Positions 39,146-45,911 of a stretch of DNA of 45,911 nt are shown here, in pieces. Numbering within the stretch: position 1 is the stretch's first letter; each line of letters begins with the position of its first letter. This stretch comes from Erythrobacter sp. (lineage in GTDB: Bacteria; Pseudomonadota; Alphaproteobacteria; Sphingomonadales; Sphingomonadaceae), in NCBI GenBank assembly GCA_013001165.1, contig JABDNC010000285.1:1-45911 (forward strand), in the 5' to 3' direction. Made by a program: the position numbers and the translations under genes. The notes beneath the pieces are model-generated. The model saw nothing but the letters and a program-made list of their open reading frames with translations, was not told the origin of the DNA and made no database searches.

Positions 39146-41649
39146 GCTGGGGCACCGCCTGGCGCATCGCACGGCGCGATCTCAACGCGCGCTTCAAGGG
39201 GCTGCGCCTCCTCCTCGTCTGCATTTTCCTTGGGACGGCGGCGCTGGCCGCGATCGGCTCGCTAACTGCGGCGATCGAGCGTGAGCTTGCAGCCAACGGC
39301 CAGGCCTTCCTCGGCGGCGACTTGCAAATCGAGTTGTGGCAGCGTTCGCTGAACGATGAAGAACGCGGCGCACTCGAAGAACTTGGCACGGTTTCGGCAG
39401 GTACGCGCATGCAGGCAATGGCGCGCAAGGACGACACCGCAGCGCCCATCGAACTCAAGGCTGTCGACGACGCTTACCCGCTCTACGGCACGCTGATGCT
39501 CGAAGGCAGGGGAGAGGCTCCGGCCCCGACCGGCAACGTGGCCTATATCGCACCCGGCGCAGCCGACCGGCTTGGCGTAGGTGCCGGCGATAGCATCGCC
39601 ATCGGCACGGAGACGCTGACGGTTGCGGGTATCATTGCCGACGAGCCCGACCGACTTGGCGAGGGTTTTCAGCTCGGCCCGACGATTATCGTCGCCGAAG
39701 ATCTGCCCGGGCGCGCGGGACTGCTGGCCCCCGGTGCGATGTACCAGAGCAAGACCCGCGTCGCGCTTGCCACGCCGCGCAACCTCGAAGCGATCGAAGA
39801 AGACCTCGAGAACCGCTTCCCCGAAGCCGGTTTCGACATCGATACGGCGGAACGCGCTGCGCCCGGCACCGACCGCTTCGTCGAACGTATGAGCGAATTC
39901 CTGACCCTCGTGGGTCTCGCTGCATTAGTCATTGCAGGCATAGGCATCGGCGGCGGTGTTTCGTCCTATCTCGATGCGCGCCGTCAGTCGGTGGCGACAC
40001 TCAAGATCCTCGGCGCGACCGCCAAGGACATAGCCCGCATATACGCGCTGCAGATCTTCGCTGCTGCGGCGGTCGGCAGTATCGCCGGCCTCGCAGTCGG
40101 TGTCGCCGTCGTGCCGATCCTGGCGCAGGCGCTGGAAGGTCTCCTGCCGGTCAATGCCGGCTTCGTGTTCGATCCGGGCGCGCTGTTGCTTGCGGCAGCC
40201 TATGGCCTGCTGGTCGCGCTGGTTTTCGCCGCGCCGCCGCTGATGAGAGCGCGCAATTATCCCGCCATGGCGCTTATGCGCGCTCGCGTCGCGCCGCTCG
40301 TCCGCGACAAGGCCGCCATCGGCGTCGTCCTGGTCGGTCTTGCTGCAATCGTGGGGCTGGCGCTCGTCACTTCGAGCCGTCCGATGCTGGCTGGCGGTTT
40401 TCTCGCCGGCGCTGCCGTCGTGTTCGGCCTGCTCGCGCTGCTCGGCTGGGCTATACGCAAAACCGCAGCCTCGCTGCCGCGGCCGAAAAGCCCTATCGCC
40501 CGCGCGGCGATTGCCAATATCCATCGCCCCGGCTCGAGCACAGGTGCACTGGTGACCGCGCTCGGCTTCGGCCTTGCCGCCTTCGTGCTGCTTGCCGCCA
40601 TCCAGAGTTCGATCGACGGCAATATCGAAAAGCGCGTCCCCGAACGCGCACCGGACTATTTCGTGCTCGACGTCCCCCGCGACCGCGAGGGCGAATTCCG
40701 CGATCTCGTGGCGGAAACAGATGCCGGTGCGCAGGTGACAGCAGTTGCCGCACTTCGCGGATCGGTTCTCGCATTCGGCACCGAGGGCGATCTGACCCGC
40801 ACCGCCAGCCTCGAGGAAATCCCCGATGGCGCTTGGGCGCTACGGGGCGAACGCGGGCTCACCTATACCGACACCCTTCCCGAGGGCGACGAGCTGGTTG
40901 ACGGCGAATGGTGGGGACCAATGCATGAAGGCGAATACCTCGTCAGCGTAGAGGATGATTTTGCCTCAGCCGCAGGCCTCGAAGTGGGCGACAAGCTGGT
41001 CTTCGGCATTCTCGGCGCAGAGATCGAGGCCCGTATCGCCAGCACGCGCACGATCGACTGGGAGAGCATGGGCTTCAATTACGTCTTCGTGCTCAGCCCC
41101 AATGCCCTGCGCGACACACCGCACAATCTTGCTGCCACTATCGAACTGACGGAGGGCACGCCTACCGGCCCACTCCTGCAAGCGCTCGTGCGCAATTTCC
41201 AATCGACCTCGGTGATCGAGGTTGGCGGCGTGCTCCAGCAGGCGCGCACGATCCTCGAACAGGTCGGTCTGGCGACGCTCGCTGCTGCCAGTGTTGCCGT
41301 ATTGGCCGGTCTTGCCGTGTTGTTGGGTGCGATTGCAGCAGCACGCGCCTCGCGCACCTACGACACGGTAGTGCTGCGCGTGCTCGGCGCGGACCGCGGG
41401 CAGGTGCTCAAGATGCAGCTGGCGGAATACGCCCTGCTTGCAGGTGCGCTGGCGATAGTCGCGCTCGGCCTCGGAACGCTGACTGCATGGCTGGTCGTGA
41501 CCCAGCTGTTCGAATTCGACTGGCTGCCCGACTGGATGGAAGTCTTCGCCGTGCTTGGCCTCGGCCTTTTCGTGGTCCTTGCCTTTGCTATCGGCGGTTC
41601 GCTGCCGCTGCTGAGGGCCAAGCCTGCGCAGGCCTTGCGCGCACTCTAG
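39142..41649 (+). CDS. FtsX-like ABC transporter permease (YbbP-like)
   Basis: 835 aa; ATGA overlap with the ATPase; WGTAWRIARRDLNARFKGLRLLLVCIFLGTAALAAIGSL; two FtsX-type TM blocks. Confidence 0.93.
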   Translation: MSWGTAWRIARRDLNARFKGLRLLLVCIFLGTAALAAIGSLTAAIERELAANGQAFLGGDLQIELWQRSLNDEERGALEELGTVSAGTRMQAMARKDDTAAPIELKAVDDAYPLYGTLMLEGRGEAPAPTGNVAYIAPGAADRLGVGAGDSIAIGTETLTVAGIIADEPDRLGEGFQLGPTIIVAEDLPGRAGLLAPGAMYQSKTRVALATPRNLEAIEEDLENRFPEAGFDIDTAERAAPGTDRFVERMSEFLTLVGLAALVIAGIGIGGGVSSYLDARRQSVATLKILGATAKDIARIYALQIFAAAAVGSIAGLAVGVAVVPILAQALEGLLPVNAGFVFDPGALLLAAAYGLLVALVFAAPPLMRARNYPAMALMRARVAPLVRDKAAIGVVLVGLAAIVGLALVTSSRPMLAGGFLAGAAVVFGLLALLGWAIRKTAASLPRPKSPIARAAIANIHRPGSSTGALVTALGFGLAAFVLLAAIQSSIDGNIEKRVPERAPDYFVLDVPRDREGEFRDLVAETDAGAQVTAVAALRGSVLAFGTEGDLTRTASLEEIPDGAWALRGERGLTYTDTLPEGDELVDGEWWGPMHEGEYLVSVEDDFASAAGLEVGDKLVFGILGAEIEARIASTRTIDWESMGFNYVFVLSPNALRDTPHNLAATIELTEGTPTGPLLQALVRNFQSTSVIEVGGVLQQARTILEQVGLATLAAASVAVLAGLAVLLGAIAAARASRTYDTVVLRVLGADRGQVLKMQLAEYALLAGALAIVALGLGTLTAWLVVTQLFEFDWLPDWMEVFAVLGLGLFVVLAFAIGGSLPLLRAKPAQALRAL

Positions 41650-42140
41650 TCGGGCCTGACCGGTGCGGCCGGCAGCGGCACATAATCGAATTCGCGATCC
41701 GGCTTGGGCGGCACCTCGACACGGCCCTTGGGGTCCGGCCCGTAGATCGTATCGAAGGGCTGGCTGTCCTGCAGGAACCAGACCAGCAACCAAATCGTCC
41801 CGAGCCACGGGATGAGGATCACGAGATACCACCAGCCCGAGCGTCCGGTGTCGTGCAAACGCCTGATCGACAGGGCGAGATGCACCCAGCCGAAGAACAG
41901 GAAGAGCGGTCCTCCGACCCACAGGAGCATCCTGTTGGCCCCTTCGCTGATGGGCGGAGCATCTTCCAGCGGCGGTTCGCCCGGCATCCCTTCGGGTAGA
42001 GGAAACAGCGCATCGGCGGAGAAGAACAGGGCCAACCAGAACGCGAACAGAGCCAGCGAGAATATCCAGAATTCCCGGCGCCGCGAGCGGCCCTTGAAAT
42101 CGGTCATCCGCTTCACCGGACTGACTAGCCAGTTGGTCAT
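41646..42140 (-). CDS. DUF805 domain-containing membrane protein
   Basis: FKGRSRRREFWIFSLALFAFWLALFF, LALSIRRLHDTGRSGWWYLVILIPWLGTIWLLVWFLQ. Confidence 0.92.
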   Translation of the reverse strand: MTNWLVSPVKRMTDFKGRSRRREFWIFSLALFAFWLALFFSADALFPLPEGMPGEPPLEDAPPISEGANRMLLWVGGPLFLFFGWVHLALSIRRLHDTGRSGWWYLVILIPWLGTIWLLVWFLQDSQPFDTIYGPDPKGRVEVPPKPDREFDYVPLPAAPVRPD

Positions 42141-42189
42141 GTCATGCGCTCCTGCTGCGATGCCCTCTTAGACGGTCGGCGCACACAGA

Positions 42190-42213
42190 AAAGGGGGCCC
42201 GAAAGCCCCCTTC
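42190..42213 (-). terminator. Terminator of TonB-dependent receptor gene
   Basis: Minus strand: aagggggctttcgggccccctttt; GC stem plus T-run downstream of the stop at 42242. Confidence 0.8.
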
Positions 42214-42241
42214 CCCGTTTTCCAGTCTGTTCGCCTGGCGA

Positions 42242-44926
42242 TCAGAACTTGAACTTGACCGCAGCGCCGTAGGTGCGCGGCTGGTTCGGATAGCCCGAGA
42301 TCGAGCCGGACTGTGCCACCGAGTCGAAGATCGTCGTGATGTAACGATCGTCGAGCAGGTTGCGGCCCCAGACCGAGATTTCGAGACCCATGTCGAAGGC
42401 ATAGGTCAGACTTGCCGAAAGCTCGTTCACTTCGCGGCGGAACGGACGGGCAGCGGCAAATGCGCTTTCCTGGTCCACACCGTCAAAGAAGCCCGGAAGA
42501 CCGTCTGCGACCTGCACCGGAGCTTCGTAGTAGAAGTTGGTGTTGAAGATCACGCGGTCGCCAGCGGAATTGACTTCCTTGTTGATCTGGCCGCCGATCG
42601 ACATCGAGTACTGCGAGATCCCTGCAACCGGGCGGCCCGAAAGGTCACCGATCGAGCTGTTGGGGAACTCAACATATTCGGGGTCGAGGTAGGTGAAGGC
42701 AGCATTCAGGGTCAGCCAGTCGGTCGGGCGGACGTTACCGTCGAACTCGATACCGAAGGTTTCCTGCAGACCTGCATTGGCCAGCGCGAAGCCGGTGCCG
42801 GTGAAGATGTTCGACTGGAAACCGTCGATCTTCTGGCGGAAGATGGTCAGGTTACCCGCAGCGTAATCCCACTGGCCCTTGAGGCCCAGTTCGATGACTT
42901 CGGTTTCTTCCGGACCAGCGAAGCGCGAACCCGTGCCGAGGTTGACCGGAGCGATGCCGGCAGCCTGGACGGCAGCGAGGTCGGACTGCAGCGGACGGCT
43001 GTCACGCGACAGGTTGAAGCTGCTTGCCTTGAAGCCCGTCGCGTAGCTCGCATAGATGTTGAGCGTCGGCGAGATGTCGTAGGCGAGACGTGCAGTCCAG
43101 CTCCAGTCATCGTCGCTCGTCTTGCCGTCTTCCACCGAGTTCGGAATATCGAGGAAGGGCGGCAGGAACTGCAGCGCCTGCAGCGGAATGAACGGGTTGC
43201 CGCCGACATTGAGCGGGTTCGGATCGGTCGCAGCCGCATCGGGCGACAGCGTCGAGTTGTAGGCTGCAATAGCCTGGAACTGCGCGAACAGGGCCGGGTT
43301 CGCGCCAGCGAATGCTGCAATTGCTGCAGGATCTGCCGGGTTGACGCCAGCGCTTCCGAGCAGGGTCGAGAAGATCGCCGTCTGGCCCGACGAAATCAGG
43401 TCGATGCCCGAGAACACGTCCGTCGAGGTGACGTCGGTCGTGACTTCCTTGCTATCGTCGGTGTAGTTCGCACCAAGTGTCAGCACGAGACCGTCAGTGA
43501 TCTCGAAATCGAGCTGACCGAAGATCGAGAGCGCTTCGTTCTTGAGCGTGTAGCTTTCGATCAGGCCCTGGCCGGTTGCGAAGAACTGGCCAGCATAGTT
43601 CTGGCCGTTCAACGCCGAAAGCGTGCCTTCGATCGACTGGACCGCGAAATCGTTCGGCGGGCTCGTGATCGGGCCGCCGATCAGGATGTTGGCATATTCG
43701 CGGAAATCTTCACCGAAGAGGATCTCGTTCGACTGGTCGATGCTTTCGTCGAAGTAGTAACCGCCAAGCAGGATGCTGAGACGGTCGCCGATTTCACCCG
43801 AAATGCGGAGTTCCTGCGTAAAGGTGTCGATGCCGACATCGGCGAAGTTGCGACCGATCAGGTCGGCAGTGGTGAAGTCCGAATCCTGGTCGGTGATCAG
43901 GTCACTTTCACGATAGGCCGTGATCGAGGTCAGCGTGAAAGCGCCGAGTTCGTAATCGATCTGGCCCGAGATGCCCTTGTTCTCGATGTCATTCGAGGAA
44001 TCGAAGTTGGTATAGACTTCACCTTCGAAACGGTCGGCAGGATCGTTGACAGCGCCGCCGAGGGCGAAGATCGCGCCGGTCGCGGGGCTCTGCTGCAGGT
44101 TGACGACGCCGCAGCAGTTTTCGTCGACCTTGTCGTAGTCGGCGATGAGGCGAACCTTGAGCGGGCCACCGGCATCGAACAGCAGCTGGCCACGGCCGAA
44201 CCAACGGTCACGGTCGTTGACGTCGTTGCCCGTGCCGAGGTCTTCAAGATAGCCGTCGCGCTTGTTGATACCGCCGGCCAGACTGAATGCGATGGAATCG
44301 CTGATCGGGCCAGTGACGAGGCCCTTGCCCACGATCGAGTTGTAGTTGCCGTATGCAACTTCAGCGAGGCCGCCGAATTCGAATTCGGGTTCCTTGGTGA
44401 CGATCGAGATGACGCCTGCGCTGGCGTTCTTTCCGAACAGGGTCGACTGCGGGCCGCGCAGGACCTCGATACGCTGGACGTCGGGAAGATCGGTAATCTG
44501 CGACGCGGTACGGCTGCGATAGACGCCGTCCACGAATACGCCGACCGACGGCTCGATACCGGCATTGTTGGCGCCGTTGCCGAAGCCGCGGATCAGGAAG
44601 TTGGTGTTGGCCGAGCTCTGCAGCTGGTTCACGCGAAGCGAAGGAACCTGCGTCTGGAGGTCCTTGAGGTCGCGGATCTGAGCGCGCTCGATGGTTTCGG
44701 CGGTGGTCACGCTGACGGCGACGGGCACTTCCTGCAGGGTCTGTGCACGCTTCGTCGCGGTGACGATGATGACGTTGGGATCGGGGCTTTCGGCCTGCTC
44801 TTCAGCCGTATCGGCGACAGCGGCCTGTTCCTGGTCTTCGTCCTGTGCGTAGGCAGCGGTGGGCAGCGCGAAAGCGGTGGCACCAGTCAGCAGGGCGGCA
44901 CGAAGGCTCGTATTCTTGAAATTCAT
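42242..44926 (-). CDS. TonB-dependent receptor
   Basis: Signal peptide MNFKNTSLRAALLTGATAFALPTAAYAQ; VIIVTATKRAQTLQEVPVAVSVTTAETIERA; plug IEVLRGPQSTLFGKNASAGVISIVTK; C-terminal YGAAVKFKF. Confidence 0.96.
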   Translation of the reverse strand: MNFKNTSLRAALLTGATAFALPTAAYAQDEDQEQAAVADTAEEQAESPDPNVIIVTATKRAQTLQEVPVAVSVTTAETIERAQIRDLKDLQTQVPSLRVNQLQSSANTNFLIRGFGNGANNAGIEPSVGVFVDGVYRSRTASQITDLPDVQRIEVLRGPQSTLFGKNASAGVISIVTKEPEFEFGGLAEVAYGNYNSIVGKGLVTGPISDSIAFSLAGGINKRDGYLEDLGTGNDVNDRDRWFGRGQLLFDAGGPLKVRLIADYDKVDENCCGVVNLQQSPATGAIFALGGAVNDPADRFEGEVYTNFDSSNDIENKGISGQIDYELGAFTLTSITAYRESDLITDQDSDFTTADLIGRNFADVGIDTFTQELRISGEIGDRLSILLGGYYFDESIDQSNEILFGEDFREYANILIGGPITSPPNDFAVQSIEGTLSALNGQNYAGQFFATGQGLIESYTLKNEALSIFGQLDFEITDGLVLTLGANYTDDSKEVTTDVTSTDVFSGIDLISSGQTAIFSTLLGSAGVNPADPAAIAAFAGANPALFAQFQAIAAYNSTLSPDAAATDPNPLNVGGNPFIPLQALQFLPPFLDIPNSVEDGKTSDDDWSWTARLAYDISPTLNIYASYATGFKASSFNLSRDSRPLQSDLAAVQAAGIAPVNLGTGSRFAGPEETEVIELGLKGQWDYAAGNLTIFRQKIDGFQSNIFTGTGFALANAGLQETFGIEFDGNVRPTDWLTLNAAFTYLDPEYVEFPNSSIGDLSGRPVAGISQYSMSIGGQINKEVNSAGDRVIFNTNFYYEAPVQVADGLPGFFDGVDQESAFAAARPFRREVNELSASLTYAFDMGLEISVWGRNLLDDRYITTIFDSVAQSGSISGYPNQPRTYGAAVKFKF

Positions 44927-45183
44927 GTATTGGCTTCCTCTCACAGAAACTTGCGTCATGGGATGCTGCGCATTCCCCAAAATCACGCAGTGGCGGTGAG
45001 TTATTCGCCTGCGGGCCGTCCAACAAGGGTGAAGCGGCATACCTATGCAAGACACCGTCCAGTGTGCCTTTCGAGTCACACCTGCTCACGCTTGCCGCAT
45101 TGCACCATTTCGGCTAGGGGCGCGCTCGAATTGGCTGCGCCGGAATCACGCGCCGCTACGGCATCCTTACGAAAGCACATATT

Positions 45184-45911
45184 ATGTCCCGCGACCTTCG
45201 CAACGTGGCGATCATCGCCCACGTCGACCATGGCAAGACCACCCTCGTCGACCAGCTCTTCCGCCAGTCCGGCACCTTCCGCGAGAACCAGCGCGTCGAA
45301 GAACGCGCGATGGATAGCAACGACCTCGAAAAAGAGCGCGGCATCACCATTCTCGCCAAGTGCACGAGCGTCGAAAAGGACGGCGTGCGCATCAACATCG
45401 TCGACACCCCGGGCCACGCCGACTTCGGCGCCGAGGTTGAGCGTATCCTGAGCATGGTCGATGGCGTTATCCTGCTCGTCGACAGTGCCGAAGGCCCGAT
45501 GCCGCAGACCAAGTTCGTAACTGGGAAGGCGCTGGGCCTCGGCCTTCGCCCGATCGTGGTCGTCAATAAGATCGACCGCAGCGACGCGCGTCCGCAGGAA
45601 GTGCTCGACGAAGTGTTCGACCTTTTCGCTTCGCTCGATGCCACCGACGAACAGCTCGATTTCCCGTCGCTCTGGGCCTCGGGCCGCGACGGCTATGCCA
45701 GCGAAGACGAGAACGCGCGTTCGGGCGACCTCGAACCGCTGTTCAAGCTGATCACCGAACATGTCCCGGCTCCCGGCCTCGACACCGAAGCGCCGTTCAG
45801 CTTCCTCGCGACCCTGCTCGACCGCGACAACTTCATGGGCCGCGTGCTCACCGGCCGCGTCCAGTCGGGCACGATCAACCTCAATGATCCGATCCACGCG
45901 CTCGACGCCGA
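45184..45911 (+). CDS. typA: Translational GTPase TypA/BipA, 3' truncated
   Basis: [73 protein letters not shown]-type G3 motif; open to window end. Confidence 0.96.
   Translation, partial: MSRDLRNVAIIAHVDHGKTTLVDQLFRQSGTFRENQRVEERAMDSNDLEKERGITILAKCTSVEKDGVRINIVDTPGHADFGAEVERILSMVDGVILLVDSAEGPMPQTKFVTGKALGLGLRPIVVVNKIDRSDARPQEVLDEVFDLFASLDATDEQLDFPSLWASGRDGYASEDENARSGDLEPLFKLITEHVPAPGLDTEAPFSFLATLLDRDNFMGRVLTGRVQSGTINLNDPIHALDA

Noticed and set aside
1-45911. Mobile element, prophage, CRISPR, toxin-antitoxin or defence island
   Set aside because: No transposase, integrase, phage structural genes, direct-repeat arrays or defence-type domains were seen; content is almost entirely housekeeping. 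The lone small HNH protein is co-located with glmU and not in a defence context.

Overview
The window looks like ordinary, gene-dense chromosome from an alphaproteobacterium, probably Sphingomonadales/Erythrobacteraceae. This is judged from gene content, GC-rich coding bias and an ANDNEALALAA tmRNA tag; no database search was run. I see about 50 protein-coding genes and no convincing mobile element, CRISPR array, prophage, rRNA or tRNA. Recognisable blocks: prolyl oligopeptidase (5' truncated); SOUL protein / small HNH protein / glmU; gph; cysE; hdaA-like / DUF2066-like divergent from purM-purN; ndk; holC / DUF2256 / pepA; lptD-surA-pdxA-rsmA; PilZ; glcB; M20 hydrolase-astA-astB; DM13; a permuted two-piece tmRNA gene (minus strand); mscL; lemA-TPM-TPM; NUDIX-SDR; PspC with two tandem micro-ORFs; recF; tesA-like esterase divergent from a YbbA/YbbP-type ABC transporter; DUF805; TonB-dependent receptor; typA (3' truncated). 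The observations I rate most worth checking are: (i) tandem paralogous 39-aa micro-proteins upstream of pspC that are absent from the ORF track; (ii) an in-frame PurN-MmcQ/YjbR fusion; (iii) a small HNH gene with no ATG/GTG/TTG start, whose only sensible start is a CTG overlapping the glmU stop as CTGA; (iv) HolC apparently starting at ATT; (v) the permuted tmRNA gene; (vi) an M20 peptidase coupled to astA/astB as a possible AstE substitute. I did not find a clear novel multi-gene defence or biosynthetic system.
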